64,000 bases of DNA from the NCBI RefSeq assembly GCF_016805305.1, contig NZ_JAERQN010000002.1, positions 372,001 to 436,000 of the forward strand. Reading direction: 5' to 3'. Source of the stretch: Falsiroseomonas ponticola. GTDB lineage: Bacteria; Pseudomonadota; Alphaproteobacteria; Acetobacterales; Acetobacteraceae. The translations under genes were made by a program, and so were the position numbers. This document shows positions 44,187 through 53,565 of this stretch, in pieces. The notes below the pieces were generated by a model. That model did no database searches and was not told the DNA's origin. It saw only the letters and a list, made by a program, of their open reading frames with translations. Numbering within the stretch: position 1 is the first letter of the stretch; each line of letters opens with the position of its first letter.

Positions 44187-45602
44187 ATGACGACGATCAC
44201 CCGCCGCACCTGCCTGCAGGCCGCGGCCGCCACCACCCTCCTCGCCACCCCGCTGGCCCAGCCCGTGGCCCAGCCCGCGGCCCCCGCCGCCGCGCTGGAG
44301 GACCGGCCCCTCTTCGGCGCCACGCTCCGCACCCTGCCGAACGGCCTGCGGGTCGCGCATGTGGAACAGCGCCGCGCGCCGGTGATCGCCAACTACGCCT
44401 ATGTCGCGGCCGGCGGGGGCGAGGATCCGCCGGGCCTCTCCGGCATCGCCCACTACCTCGAGCACATGCTCTTCAAGGGCAGCCCGCGCGTCGCTTCCGG
44501 CGAATTCTCCCGCCGCGTGGCGCGGGAAGGCGGCAACGACAACGCCTTCACCTCCCGCGACGTCACCGGCTACTTCCAGCATGTGGAGGCGTCCCGCCTG
44601 CCGCTGGTGACGATGATGGAGGCCGACCGCTTCGCGGGCGCGCTGATCCCCGCCGCCGAGATGGAAAGCGAGCGCCGCGTGATCCTGGAGGAGCGCGCCC
44701 AGCGCACCGGCTCCTCCCCCCGCGCGCTGTTCTATGAGGGCTTCGACGCCGCCATGTGGGGCCGCCAGCACTGGCGCGGCCGCCCGATCATCGGGTGGGA
44801 GGAGGAGATCCGCGCCATCTCCCATGCCGACCTGCTGGCCTTCTTCCGCGCCCGCTACGCGCCGGGCAATGCCGTGCTGGTCGTGGCCGGCGCGGTCTCG
44901 GCCGAGGATTTCTGGCGCATCGCCGAATCCGAATGGGGCGCGCTGCCCGCCGGCCCCGCCGTGCCGCGGGACCGCGCCCCGCCGCCCGCCAGCCCGCCGG
45001 AGCCCCGCTTCGTCCGCAACGACCCGCGCCTGCGCGGCGAGGCCAATTTCGTCCGATCCTGGCAGGCGCCGTCCATGACGGCGGGCGATTCCACGCTCGC
45101 CGATCCGCTGGAGGTGCTGCGCCATCTCCTCGGCGGCGGGCAGGGGTCGCGGCTTCACCGCGCGCTGGTGGAAGGCGGCATCGCGCTCGCGGCCTCCGCC
45201 AGCTACGACGGCGATGTCGCCGGCTGGACCGATTTCGACATCTCGGCCACCCCGCGGCGGGAAGTGCCGGCGGAGCGCGTCGAGCAGGCGATCGTGGCGG
45301 AGGTGAAGCGCCTGCTGGATGCCGGCGGCCCGACCGAGGCCGAGGTCGCGCGCAGCATCCGGCAGATGACGGCGGGATCCCTGCTGGCCCTCGATGGGCT
45401 CGGCGCCGCGCCGCGCATGATCGGCAATGCGCTGGCCATCGGCCTCGACCTGGAGACGGTGGAATACTGGCCGCGCCGCATGCGCGCCGTCACGCGCGAC
45501 CAGGTGGCGAAGGCGGCCGAGGCCGTGCTGGGCCGCGCGCCCTCCGGCAGCGGCTGGCTGCTGCCCGAAGGCGTCGCGGCGCCGGCGGAGGTGCGGCTGT
45601 GA
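44187..45602 (+). CDS. M16 family zinc metallopeptidase, catalytic subunit
   Basis: 471 residues, periplasmic. A twin-arginine-like leader (TITRRTCLQAAAATTLLATP) is followed by the peptidase domain. The inverted zinc site is His 89-Tyr-Leu-Glu-His 93 (GIAHYLEHMLFKGS), with a downstream Glu in ESERRVILEERAQRTGSSP. GGNDNAFTSRDVTGYFQHV also matches the family. The second M16 domain (about 240-440) includes LLGGGQGSRLHRALVEGGIA. Its stop overlaps the non-catalytic partner by GTGA. In alphaproteobacteria this pair usually follows the lspA-DUF3035 genes; here it lies upstream of ileS. Confidence 0.94.
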   Translation: MTTITRRTCLQAAAATTLLATPLAQPVAQPAAPAAALEDRPLFGATLRTLPNGLRVAHVEQRRAPVIANYAYVAAGGGEDPPGLSGIAHYLEHMLFKGSPRVASGEFSRRVAREGGNDNAFTSRDVTGYFQHVEASRLPLVTMMEADRFAGALIPAAEMESERRVILEERAQRTGSSPRALFYEGFDAAMWGRQHWRGRPIIGWEEEIRAISHADLLAFFRARYAPGNAVLVVAGAVSAEDFWRIAESEWGALPAGPAVPRDRAPPPASPPEPRFVRNDPRLRGEANFVRSWQAPSMTAGDSTLADPLEVLRHLLGGGQGSRLHRALVEGGIALAASASYDGDVAGWTDFDISATPRREVPAERVEQAIVAEVKRLLDAGGPTEAEVARSIRQMTAGSLLALDGLGAAPRMIGNALAIGLDLETVEYWPRRMRAVTRDQVAKAAEAVLGRAPSGSGWLLPEGVAAPAEVRL

Positions 45603-46855
45603 GCACCCCCTTCAGGCTCGAGATCCAGACCGTCACCGCGCCGGGTGGCCTCACCGCCTGGCTGATCGAGGACCATTCCGTCCCCGTCGTGTCGCTGGCC
45701 TGGGGCTGGGGCGGCGGCGCGGCGCTGGATGCGCCGGAGCATGCGGGCGCGCTGGCGCTCGGCGCCGGGCTGCTGACCGATGGGGCCGGGGAGCTCGACA
45801 ATGTCGGCTTCGCCGATGCGCTGCGGGACAATGCCATCGGCCTCGGCTTCGATGCGCAGCGGGACGGGTTCGAGGGTTCGCTGCGCGCCCTGCTGCCCGC
45901 GCTGCCCGAGGCTGTGCGGCTGGCCAACCTGGCCATGACGGCGCCGCGCCTGGCGCCGGACAGCGTGGCCCGCATGCGCGCCCGCGCGGTCGCCGGCGCA
46001 CGGTCCCAGCTGGAGACGCCGCGCGGCCAGGTCGGCCGCGCCTTCTGGGCCGCCGCCTACCCCAACCACCCCGCCGGCCGCCCTACCGGCGGCACGGTGG
46101 AGACGCTGTCGACCCTGCCCGAACAGGCGATCCGGGACGCGCTGGCCCGCCAGCTTCGCGCCGGCGGCGTGCTGGTGGCGGCCTCCGGCGCCATCACCGC
46201 GGCGCAGCTTTCGGCCCTGCTGCCGACGCTGTTTGCCGGGCTCCCGGCGGGGGAGCCGCCCACGGCCCCGCCGCTGCCCCCCTTCGTCCCCTTCGCCCCC
46301 CGCATCATCGAGGTCCCGGCCCCGCAATCCGCCATCCAGTTCGGCCAGGCGGGCCTCGCGGTCTCCGACCCGGATTGGGAGGGGTTCCAGGTCGTGCTGC
46401 GCATCCTGGCCGGGGGCGGCTTCTCCTCCCGCCTCATGGAGGCGGTGCGCGTCCAGCGCGGGCTCACCTACGGCATCGGCGCGGGGCTCGACACGCTCTT
46501 CGGCCAGGGCTTCGTCGTGGGCTCCTCCGCCACCGACAACGCCAAGGTGGGGGAGGCGATGGCCGTCACCCGCGCCGAATGGGCCCGCATGGCGGCCGAG
46601 GGCCCGACGGCGGAGGAACTGGCGGATGCCGTCGCCTTCCTGACCGGCAACCTGCCGCTGCAATTCACCGACAGCCGCCGCATCGCCGGCACGCTGCTGG
46701 CGCTCCGCCGCAACAACCGCCCGGTCGATTGGCTCGACAAGCGCAGCGACCGCCTGCGGGCCCTGACGGTGGAGGGGCTGCGCGGCGTGGCGGGGCGGCT
46801 GCTGAAGCCGGAGGCACTGTCGGTCGCCATCGCGGGGCGGCCGGAGGGGGTCTGA
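45599..46855 (+). CDS. M16 family peptidase-like protein, non-catalytic subunit
   Basis: 418 residues, same fold as the preceding gene but without the HxxEH zinc site; the matching segment reads EHAGALALGAGLLTDGAGEL. The C-terminal M16 domain retains VVLRILAGGGFSSRLMEAVR then VQRGLTYGIGAGLD with the conserved Arg-Tyr pair used in substrate binding (RGLTYG). Such inactive partners pair with the active subunit to close the proteolytic chamber. GTG start overlaps the upstream stop. No signal peptide is evident at the chosen start, so how it reaches the periplasm (or whether it does) is unclear. Confidence 0.92.
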   Translation: MSTPFRLEIQTVTAPGGLTAWLIEDHSVPVVSLAWGWGGGAALDAPEHAGALALGAGLLTDGAGELDNVGFADALRDNAIGLGFDAQRDGFEGSLRALLPALPEAVRLANLAMTAPRLAPDSVARMRARAVAGARSQLETPRGQVGRAFWAAAYPNHPAGRPTGGTVETLSTLPEQAIRDALARQLRAGGVLVAASGAITAAQLSALLPTLFAGLPAGEPPTAPPLPPFVPFAPRIIEVPAPQSAIQFGQAGLAVSDPDWEGFQVVLRILAGGGFSSRLMEAVRVQRGLTYGIGAGLDTLFGQGFVVGSSATDNAKVGEAMAVTRAEWARMAAEGPTAEELADAVAFLTGNLPLQFTDSRRIAGTLLALRRNNRPVDWLDKRSDRLRALTVEGLRGVAGRLLKPEALSVAIAGRPEGV

Positions 46856-47329
46856 TTCCGCTGGCATCGGCGCGGGTGTTCCTGATAGGTTCCCAAGACC
46901 ACGCCTGAGGCATGCGCCGGTGATTCCGGGAAAGGCGCTGCCTTTCCCGGACCCTATCCGCCCAAAGGGACCAAGGTCCCGAGACGGGCCTGGACCGTCG
47001 TCAGTTGGCGTGGCGCCAACATGCCGCGGTCCAGGGTCCCGCTGGACCCTGGCGGGGGGTGCAGGGGGGCGGAGCCCCCATGCGAAAAACGGTGCTAAAC
47101 GCACCTAATCGGCATAATCGGCTAAATCCGCTGTATTCTTAGTGGCCTCAAAGCCACAGCCGAGCCCGCCGCTTGACCCGGAAGCCCGCGCCTCCGCATA
47201 TGCCCGTCATGTTCCGGCAGCCCGCCCTTCGAATTAGCGGCCCGGCCCTCCGCTGAGGGTCGGGACACGCCGCGCGCCGAACACCCCCTTTCCGCCGCCC
47301 GCCCCGCCGGGCCGCCCGGGACACCACCG
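46856..47329. other. 474-base gap with clustered hairpins before ileS
   Basis: No gene seen. A perfect 11-bp stem CCGGGAAAGGC-GCT-GCCTTTCCCGG (46926-46950) lies after the M16 genes. Then come CCTGGACCG...CGGTCCAGG (46989-47035) enclosing GTTGGCG-TGG-CGCCAAC, a competing stem CCAGGGTCC-CGCT-GGACCCTGG (47031-47052), and GGGGGC-GGA-GCCCCC (47065-47079). The stretch 47080-47150 is much less GC-rich and may hold the ileS promoter. TTGACC at 47173 with CATATG 18 bases later is another weak candidate. Confidence 0.6.
46926..47079. repeat. cluster of four inverted repeats
   Basis: Four hairpins in 154 bases; two share the arm CCAGG and cannot form together. The style (GGGGGC...GCCCCC, CCAGGGTCC...GGACCCTGG) recalls dispersed intergenic palindromes, and a similar pair lies at 31877-31922. 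The first may act as a terminator for the M16 genes. Confidence 0.6.
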
Positions 47330-50158
47330 ATGACCGACAGCCCCGCCACCGCCGAAGCCGCTGCCCGCGACTACCGCGGCACCGTCTTCCTGCCCAAGAC
47401 ACCCTTCCCCATGCGCGGCGACCTGCCGAAGCGCGAACCCGAATGGATCGCCCGCTGGCAGAAGATGGACCTCTGGTCGAAGCTGCGGGAACGGTCGAAG
47501 GACCGGAAGAAGTTCGTCCTGCATGACGGCCCGCCCTATGCGAACGGCCCGCTCCATATCGGCCACGCCCTCAACAAGATCCTGAAGGACGTCATCAACC
47601 GCGCCGCCCAGATGGCCGGCCATGATGCCGACTACGTCCCGGGCTGGGACTGCCACGGCCTGCCGATCGAATGGAAGATCGAGGAGGAATACCGCTCCAA
47701 GGGCAAGGACAAGGACAGCGTCCCCGTCCTCGACTTCCGCGCGGAATGCCGCGCCTATGCGCAGCACTGGCTCGGCGTGCAGCGGGACGAATTCACCCGC
47801 CTCGGCGTCTTCGGCGACTGGCAGGGCCGCTACGCGACGATGGACTTCCCGTCGGAGGCCGTGATCGCCGGCGAGATCGGCAAGTTCCTGATGAACGGCT
47901 CGCTGTATCGCGGGCTCCGCCCCGTGATGTGGAGCCCGGTCGAGAAGACGGCGCTGGCGGAAGCGGAGATCGAGTACCACGACCATGTCTCGCCCACGCT
48001 GCACGCGCTGTTCCGCGTGCTGCGCGCGCCGTCCTCGCCCGGCCTGGTCGGCGCGGATGTGGTGATCTGGACGACGACGCCCTGGACCATCCCGGGCAAC
48101 CGCGCGCTGGCCTATGGGCCGGAGCTGACCTACGCCGAGATCCATGTGGACAGCGTCGCCGAGGGCGCGCTGGTGAAGCCAGGTGCCCGGATGCTGGTGG
48201 CGCTCGCGCTGCTGCCGCAATTCTGCGTCGACGCTCGCGTCGCAACGCACACGCTGGTCCGCACCTTCCCGGGCACGGAGTTCGAAGGGGCGGCCTGCGC
48301 GGCGCCGCTGCGGGGACACGCCGGCGCCTACAACCATGATGCGCTGATGCTGGCCGGCGACTACGTCACCGACGATGCCGGCACGGGCATCGTCCATATC
48401 GCGCCGAGCCATGGCGAGGAGGACTTCGCCCTCGTCGTCGCGCATAACCGCGCGCATCCGGACAGCCGCATCGAGATCCCGGAATGCGTCGGCGATGACG
48501 GCACCTACACCGTCCAGGCCCCGGGCTTCGAGGGCCAGCACGTCTTCAAGGCGCACACATCGGTCTATGCCGCGCTGACCGAACTCGGCACGCTGGCCGC
48601 GACGGGCAAGCTGCAGCACAGCTACCCGCATAGCTGGCGGTCCAAGAAGCCGGTGATCTACCGCGCCACGCCGCAATGGTTCATCGCCATGGATGACGAG
48701 CGCCAGATCCGCGCCAAGTCGCTCGATGCCATCGCGAAGACGCACTTCGTCCCCGATATCGGCCGCAACCGCATCGGCAGCATGGTCGCCGCGCGGCCGG
48801 ACTGGTGCATCAGCCGCCAGCGCGCCTGGGGCGTGCCCATCGCCGTCTTCGTGGAGAAGCGCACGGGCGAGCCGCTGCGCGACCCGACCGTCATGGCCCG
48901 CATCCTGGAGGCTTTCCGCGTGGAGGGCGCCGATGCCTGGTACCAGCCCGGCGCCGCCGCCCGCTTCCTCGGCAACGAACGCAATCCTGACGACTACGAG
49001 CAGGTCATGGACATCGTCGATGTCTGGTTCGAGTCCGGCAGCACCCACGCCTTCGTCCTGCCGCCGCGCGGCCTGCCCTTCCCGGCGGACCTCTACCTGG
49101 AAGGCTCCGACCAGCATCGCGGCTGGTTCCATTCCTCGCTGCTGGAGAGCGTCGGCACCAACGGCGTCGCGCCCTTCAAGGCGATCCTGACGCATGGCTT
49201 CGTGCTCGATGAGCAGGGCCGGAAGATGTCGAAGTCCCTCGGCAACGTCACCGCGCCCCAGGACGTGATGAAGCAGTACGGCGCGGACATCCTGCGGCTC
49301 TGGGTGATGAACGCCGACACCGCGCTCGACCTCCGCATCGGGCCGGAGATCCTGAAGCAGCAGGCGGAGCTCTATCGCCGCATCCGCAACACGCTGCGCT
49401 GGCTGCTCGGCAGCCTCGATGGCTTCTCCGAGGCGGAAAAGGTCCCGCACGACCAGCTGCCGGAGCTGGAGCGCTGGGTGCTGCACCGGCTGACGGAGCT
49501 GGATGCGAAGCTGCGCGCCGCCGCCGATCCCGCCAGCCCGACGCGCTTCGACTGGACCGGCGTCTATCCCGAGATCCACCATTTCTGCTCGACGGATCTC
49601 AGCGCCTTCTACTTCGACATCCGCAAGGATGCGCTCTACTGCGACGCGCCGGACAGCCTGCGGCGACGTGCCGCGCGCACGGTGCTGGACGTGCTGCATC
49701 GCTGCCTCTGCGCCTGGCTCGCCCCCGTGCTGGCCTTCACGGCGGAGGAAGCCTGGCTGGCGCGCTTCCCCTCGGAGGATGGGTCCATCCACCTCGAGGA
49801 CTGGCCCGCCATCCCGGCCGAGTGGCGGGACGAGGCGCTGGCGGCGAAGTGGGCGCGCATCCGCGAACTCCGCGGCACGGTGACGACGCAGCTGGAAGCG
49901 CTGCGCAACGCGAAGGAGATCGGCTCCTCCCTCCAGGCCGCGGTCACGCTGCGCCTGCCCGAAGGGGATGCGCTGCTGGATGCGGAGCGCTGGGCGGAGA
50001 TCCTCATCGTCTCCGACGTCGCGATCGAGGCCGGCGAGCCCCCGCATGAAGCGGGCAAGGCGCCGGGAGAGAAGTGCGAGCGCTGCTGGCGCGTCCTGCC
50101 GGAAGTGGTCGGCCACCCCGGGAAGCTCTGCCGCCGCTGCGACGCGGTGGTCGGCTGA
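47330..50158 (+). CDS. ileS: isoleucyl-tRNA synthetase
   Basis: Charges tRNA-Ile. 942 residues, class I, full length for the bacterial type. HIGH motif His 76-Ile-Gly-His 79 in [11 protein letters not shown], the editing domain in the middle ([38 protein letters not shown]), [14 protein letters not shown], and KMSKS at 632-636 in [10 protein letters not shown]. The C-terminal zinc finger CERCWR...CRRC is present. The end lies four bases before lspA, the common ileS-lspA pairing. The start gives the family-typical [20 protein letters not shown]. Confidence 0.98.
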   Translation: MTDSPATAEAAARDYRGTVFLPKTPFPMRGDLPKREPEWIARWQKMDLWSKLRERSKDRKKFVLHDGPPYANGPLHIGHALNKILKDVINRAAQMAGHDADYVPGWDCHGLPIEWKIEEEYRSKGKDKDSVPVLDFRAECRAYAQHWLGVQRDEFTRLGVFGDWQGRYATMDFPSEAVIAGEIGKFLMNGSLYRGLRPVMWSPVEKTALAEAEIEYHDHVSPTLHALFRVLRAPSSPGLVGADVVIWTTTPWTIPGNRALAYGPELTYAEIHVDSVAEGALVKPGARMLVALALLPQFCVDARVATHTLVRTFPGTEFEGAACAAPLRGHAGAYNHDALMLAGDYVTDDAGTGIVHIAPSHGEEDFALVVAHNRAHPDSRIEIPECVGDDGTYTVQAPGFEGQHVFKAHTSVYAALTELGTLAATGKLQHSYPHSWRSKKPVIYRATPQWFIAMDDERQIRAKSLDAIAKTHFVPDIGRNRIGSMVAARPDWCISRQRAWGVPIAVFVEKRTGEPLRDPTVMARILEAFRVEGADAWYQPGAAARFLGNERNPDDYEQVMDIVDVWFESGSTHAFVLPPRGLPFPADLYLEGSDQHRGWFHSSLLESVGTNGVAPFKAILTHGFVLDEQGRKMSKSLGNVTAPQDVMKQYGADILRLWVMNADTALDLRIGPEILKQQAELYRRIRNTLRWLLGSLDGFSEAEKVPHDQLPELERWVLHRLTELDAKLRAAADPASPTRFDWTGVYPEIHHFCSTDLSAFYFDIRKDALYCDAPDSLRRRAARTVLDVLHRCLCAWLAPVLAFTAEEAWLARFPSEDGSIHLEDWPAIPAEWRDEALAAKWARIRELRGTVTTQLEALRNAKEIGSSLQAAVTLRLPEGDALLDAERWAEILIVSDVAIEAGEPPHEAGKAPGEKCERCWRVLPEVVGHPGKLCRRCDAVVG

Positions 50159-50162
50159 CCCC

Positions 50163-50660
50163 ATGCTGCGCATCGGGCTGATCCTGGCGGCGATCGTGCT
50201 GGTCGCCGACCAGGTCTCGAAGTGGTTCATCCTCTACGTCGTGGCCCTGCCGCAGGTGGGCCACATCCCGCTGCTGGCACTCGGCCCCTTCGGCTTCGAC
50301 CTGACCATGGTCTGGAACCGCGGCGTCACCTTCGGGATGTTCGCGGGCGACAGCCTGTGGACGCAGGTCGCGCTCGGCGTCATGGCGCTGCTGATCGCGG
50401 GCTTCCTGCTGCGCTGGATGGCGCGGGCGGAAAACCGCCTGACGGCGCTCGCGCTCGGCGCCGTGGTCGGGGGCGCGGTCGGCAACGTGATCGACCGGGC
50501 CCGCTTCGGCGCCGTGGCGGACTTCGCCGATGCCCATGCCTGGGGGTGGCACTGGTACGTGTTCAACGTGGCGGATGCCGCCATCGTGATCGGCGTCTGC
50601 TGCCTGCTCGCGGATGCCTTGTTCCGGCCATCGGGCAGGGGTAAGGATCAGGCGCCATGA
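50163..50660 (+). CDS. lspA: lipoprotein signal peptidase
   Basis: Cleaves signal peptides of prolipoproteins in the inner membrane. 165 residues with four membrane helices. DQVSKWFILY is the N-terminal signature. The catalytic aspartates are Asp 111 (GNVIDRARFGAVADF) and Asp 138 (WYVFNVADAAI); the loop between them is a few residues longer than in E. coli. WNRGVTFGMF also matches. It follows ileS by four bases and overlaps the DUF3035 lipoprotein gene by ATGA, so enzyme and a probable substrate are co-translated. Confidence 0.96.
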   Translation: MLRIGLILAAIVLVADQVSKWFILYVVALPQVGHIPLLALGPFGFDLTMVWNRGVTFGMFAGDSLWTQVALGVMALLIAGFLLRWMARAENRLTALALGAVVGGAVGNVIDRARFGAVADFADAHAWGWHWYVFNVADAAIVIGVCCLLADALFRPSGRGKDQAP

Positions 50661-51214
50661 CCCGCATCCGCACCCTCCTGCTCGGCCTGCCGCTCGCAGC
50701 TACGCTCGCGGGCTGCGGCGGCGATACCGCCCGCTCCCTCGGCTTCACGCGGGATCCGCCGGACGAGTTCCAGGTCACGACCCGCGCGCCGCTCTCCGTG
50801 CCGCCGCGCATGGTGGACCTGCCGCCGCCCACGCCGGGCGCGCCCCGCCCGCAGGACCAGGCCCGCGCGCCGGCCGCCATCCTGGCCGGCGGCGCCGCCG
50901 GCGCCACCGCCGCCGCGCCGTCGGGCGCCGAGCGCGCGCTGCTGGCCCAGGCCGGCGGCCCCGTCACCGGCGATGTCCGCCGCGCGGTGGATGCCGAAAG
51001 CCTGCGGCTGGACCGGCCGGAGCGCAGCATCGTCGATCGCCTGATGTTCTGGCGCGAGGCCCCGCCCCCCGGCATCGCCGTGGATTCGACGCGGGAAGCC
51101 CAGCGCCTGCGGGAGAATGCGGCGCTGGGGCGTGAGACGACGGACGGCACCACCCCCATCGAGCAGCCCGCGGCGACCAACAGCCGCACCGGCATCCTCA
51201 ACCGCCTCTTCTGA
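50657..51214 (+). CDS. DUF3035 lipoprotein, 185 residues
   Basis: Lipobox LAGC (Cys 20) after a short hydrophobic leader. GFTRDPPDEFQVTTRAPLSV followed by PPRMVDLPPPTPGAPRPQD is the DUF3035 signature, known from alphaproteobacterial ileS-lspA operons. The rest is Ala/Gly-rich with conserved SIVDRLMFWREAPPPG and a C-terminal RTGILNRLF. It is probably an outer-membrane lipoprotein of unknown role. It is coupled to lspA. The M16 peptidase genes that normally come next in this operon lie 5 kb upstream instead. Confidence 0.88.
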   Translation: MTRIRTLLLGLPLAATLAGCGGDTARSLGFTRDPPDEFQVTTRAPLSVPPRMVDLPPPTPGAPRPQDQARAPAAILAGGAAGATAAAPSGAERALLAQAGGPVTGDVRRAVDAESLRLDRPERSIVDRLMFWREAPPPGIAVDSTREAQRLRENAALGRETTDGTTPIEQPAATNSRTGILNRLF

Positions 51215-51350
51215 GGCGCGGCCGCCCCGGGGAGGCCCGGGGCGAGGTTCGGGGACGAGGCTCGGGACAAGGCTTGGATGCGGGCCGGGTTCACTCCCCG
51301 GTCCCGCGCCCCTATCTAGGCGGCTTACCCTCCCCGACTGGTAGCTGCCC

Positions 51351-52328
51351 GTGACCGATCCGACGTCGCCTTCCGCCACGCCCGCCTTCCTGAACCATGA
51401 CCGCCCGCCGGTGCCGGACCTGGTCGTCCCGCGCGGCGTGCTGCCCTTCCACCTGGAGGAACGGCCCGTCCGCGGCCGCCTGGTGCGGCTCGGCGCCCTG
51501 GCCGATGCGCTGCTCGGCCGCCACAGCCAGCACCCCGTGGTGCTGAAGCTGATGGGGGAGGCGCTGGCGCTGACCGCGGCGCTGGCCACCGCGCTGAAAT
51601 ACAAGGGGTCCTTCAGCCTCCAGGCCAAGGGCGACGGGCCCGTGACCATGCTGCTGGCGGATTGCACCGATGGCGGCGCGCTCCGCGGCACCGCCAAGGT
51701 GGATGCCGGGAAGCTGGAGGCGCTGCTGGCCCGGAACCCCGAGCCCAGCGCGCAGCAGCTGCTCGGCAAGGGCTACCTGGCCTTCACCTGCGACCAGGGC
51801 CCGGACATGGACCGCTACCAGGGCATCGTCGCCATCGAGGGCGACAGCCTGGCGGCGATGACCGGCGCCTATTTCGCGAATTCGGAGCAGCTGAAAAGCC
51901 AGGTCTGGCTGGCCTGCGGCCGCCACCTCTCCGGCTGGCGCGCCAGCGCGCTGGTGATCGAACGCGTGGCCGCCGATGGCGGCATCGGCGCCGCCGCGGA
52001 TGCGGAGGAGCATGAGGATGCCTGGCACACCGCCCAGGTGCTGGCCAACACCATCACGCCGGCGGAACTGCTGGATGATGGCCTGTCGCCGGACCAGCTG
52101 CTGCACCGGCTGTTCCATGCCGAAGGCCTGGCCGCCGACCGCGCCCGCGCGCTGTCCTATGGCTGCCGCTGCTCCCGCGCGCGCCTCGCCTCCGTGCTGG
52201 AGAGCTTCGGGCAGGATGACCTGGACCACATGGCGGAAGCCGGGGCCATCACCATGACCTGCGAGTTCTGCGCGGTGGATTTCCGCTTCGACCGGGCGGA
52301 GGTCCGCGGCCAGGCCGGGCGCGCTTGA
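51351..52328 (+). CDS. hslO: redox-regulated chaperone Hsp33
   Basis: Holding chaperone activated by oxidative stress. 325 residues. N-terminal VPDLVVPRGVLPFHLEERPV then RGRLVRLGALADALLGRHSQ, and a core with LALTAALATALKYKGSFSLQ. The C-terminal redox switch is Cys 272-x-Cys 274 (YGCRCSR) and Cys 304-x-x-Cys 307 (CEFC), which bind zinc when reduced. The GTG start at 51351 is the first codon that gives a family-like N-terminus. A CCCCTATCT box about 40 bases upstream resembles a heat-shock minus-10 element, but a good minus-35 is lacking. Confidence 0.95.
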   Translation: MTDPTSPSATPAFLNHDRPPVPDLVVPRGVLPFHLEERPVRGRLVRLGALADALLGRHSQHPVVLKLMGEALALTAALATALKYKGSFSLQAKGDGPVTMLLADCTDGGALRGTAKVDAGKLEALLARNPEPSAQQLLGKGYLAFTCDQGPDMDRYQGIVAIEGDSLAAMTGAYFANSEQLKSQVWLACGRHLSGWRASALVIERVAADGGIGAAADAEEHEDAWHTAQVLANTITPAELLDDGLSPDQLLHRLFHAEGLAADRARALSYGCRCSRARLASVLESFGQDDLDHMAEAGAITMTCEFCAVDFRFDRAEVRGQAGRA

Positions 52329-52399
52329 GCGGGACCGTTGCCCATCGGGCAAGGCCCGTGTCTAGTCAGCGCCGATTCCCGCCGGAGGCCCCGAACCCC

Positions 52400-53065
52400 A
52401 TGACGATGCGCCGGTCGCTGCTCAAGGCCCCCCTGCTGCTCCCGCTCGGCCTCGCCGCCTGCGGGGGGGATCCCGAACCCGTGGCCCTGCCGCCGCTCGT
52501 CACCGGCTACCGGCACCTGACGCCGCTGCGCCTCAACGTCCAGGACATCGAGGTCGCGGACCCGCTGCCCGGCGCCGTCCAGATCTCCAGCCCCGCCCCC
52601 GCGCTGCGGCCGGATGTGGAGATGCGGCGCATGGCGGATGAACGCCTGGTGCCGGTGGGGACGGAAGGCCAGGGCCGCTTCATCATCAGCCAGGCGCGCT
52701 TCACCCGCGAAAGGCTGGCCGGCGGCGGGGGGCTCACCAGCCTCTTCGCCGGGGAGCCCGGGGAGCGCCTGACCTGCCAGCTGCTCTGCCGGCTGGAGAT
52801 CCTCTCGCCCGAGGGCCGCCGCGTCGCCTTCGTGGAGGCCGAGGCCCGCCGCGGCCGCACCCTGCCGGATGGCGCCACCCCCGGCGCCCGCGCCCGCGCG
52901 GCGGAGGATGTGGTGCGCGACGCGATGGAGCAGCTGAACGTGGAGTTCGAGTTCCAGCTCCGCCGCACGCTCCGCGCCTGGATGCAGGATGCCGTGACCA
53001 CCCCCGCCGCGCCGGCGCCGGAGACGGTGGAGCGCGAGGACCTCTCCGCCACCCGGCCCCGCTGA
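52400..53065 (+). CDS. predicted lipoprotein of unknown function, 221 residues
   Basis: Leader RRSLLKAPLLLPLGLAAC with a lipobox LAAC (Cys 21). The mature protein has LRLNVQDIEVADPLPG, an ILSPEGRRVAFVEAEARRGR segment and a helical AAEDVVRDAMEQLNVEFEFQ stretch. I recognise no named domain, though lipoproteins of this look (a small globular domain with a late helix) are common in alphaproteobacterial chromosomes. The start at 52400 gives the leader directly; the upstream region has no better site. It precedes a Rid-family gene by 11 bases. Confidence 0.8.
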   Translation: MTMRRSLLKAPLLLPLGLAACGGDPEPVALPPLVTGYRHLTPLRLNVQDIEVADPLPGAVQISSPAPALRPDVEMRRMADERLVPVGTEGQGRFIISQARFTRERLAGGGGLTSLFAGEPGERLTCQLLCRLEILSPEGRRVAFVEAEARRGRTLPDGATPGARARAAEDVVRDAMEQLNVEFEFQLRRTLRAWMQDAVTTPAAPAPETVEREDLSATRPR

Positions 53066-53076
53066 GGAACCCGCCC

Positions 53077-53463
53077 ATGCCCGTCACCTTCGCCAACCCG
53101 GACGGCGTCCATGCCCCGGGATCGCGCTATTCCCACGCGGCCCTGGTGGAGGGTCCGGGCCGGCGCCTCGTCATCTCCGGCCAGATCGGCGTCCGCCCCG
53201 ATGGCAGCATCGCCGCGGGCGGGGAGGCGCAGATCGCCCAGGCGCTGGCCAATCTCGGCGCCATCCTGGCCGCCCATGGCATGGGCCCCGCCAACATCGT
53301 GAAGATGGGCGTCTTCCTGACCGACCGCGCCCTGATCGGCCCCTGGCGGGCGGAGCGGGAGAAGTTCCTCGGCACGCTGGCGCCGACCAGCACCCTGCTG
53401 GTGGTGGCGGGCCTGGCCGATCCGCGCTTCCTGTTCGAGGTGGAGGCGGAAGCCGTCGCCTAG
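53077..53463 (+). CDS. Rid-family (YjgF/YER057c) protein, 128 residues
   Basis: Small trimeric cytoplasmic protein. Motifs: RRLVISGQIGVRPDGSIAAG, QIAQALANLGAILAAHGMGP then ANIVKMGVFLTD, and TLLVVAGLADPRFLFEVEAE. RidA proper hydrolyses reactive enamines using an Arg in a PxRxxV-type motif. Here the equivalent stretch reads APTSTLLVVAG with no Arg, so it is more likely one of the other Rid subfamilies whose role is unsettled. Its TAG stop is part of the first hairpin at 53461. Confidence 0.88.
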   Translation: MPVTFANPDGVHAPGSRYSHAALVEGPGRRLVISGQIGVRPDGSIAAGGEAQIAQALANLGAILAAHGMGPANIVKMGVFLTDRALIGPWRAEREKFLGTLAPTSTLLVVAGLADPRFLFEVEAEAVA

Positions 53464-53500
53464 AGCACGCTGCGTTCAAATGAACGCAGCTCGTGCTCTA
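53461..53500. terminator. long hairpin at the end of the Rid gene
   Basis: TAGAGCAC pairs with GTGCTCTA and, further in, GCTGCGTTCA pairs with TGAACGCAGC, with a two-base bulge and AA loop. AT-richer than anything nearby. The Rid stop codon is the first three bases of the stem. Confidence 0.75.
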
Positions 53501-53513
53501 GAAGTCATTGAAT

Positions 53514-53565
53514 CTAGAGCAAGAAATGCGTTCAGATGATTCCATCTGAACGCATATTGCTCTAG
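53514..53565. terminator. long hairpin at the end of the octad-repeat gene
   Basis: CTAGAGCAA pairs with TTGCTCTAG and, inside, ATGCGTTCAGATG pairs with CATCTGAACGCAT, with an asymmetric internal loop and ATTC loop. It contains the stop codon of the minus-strand octad gene. It shares the words TAGAGCA and TGCGTTCA with the preceding hairpin. Confidence 0.75.

Noticed and set aside
51270..51340. Heat-shock sigma-32 promoter for hslO
   Set aside because: CCCCTATCT fits an alphaproteobacterial minus-10 box, but no CTTG-type minus-35 lies at 17-18 bases; kept only as a remark in the hslO entry.
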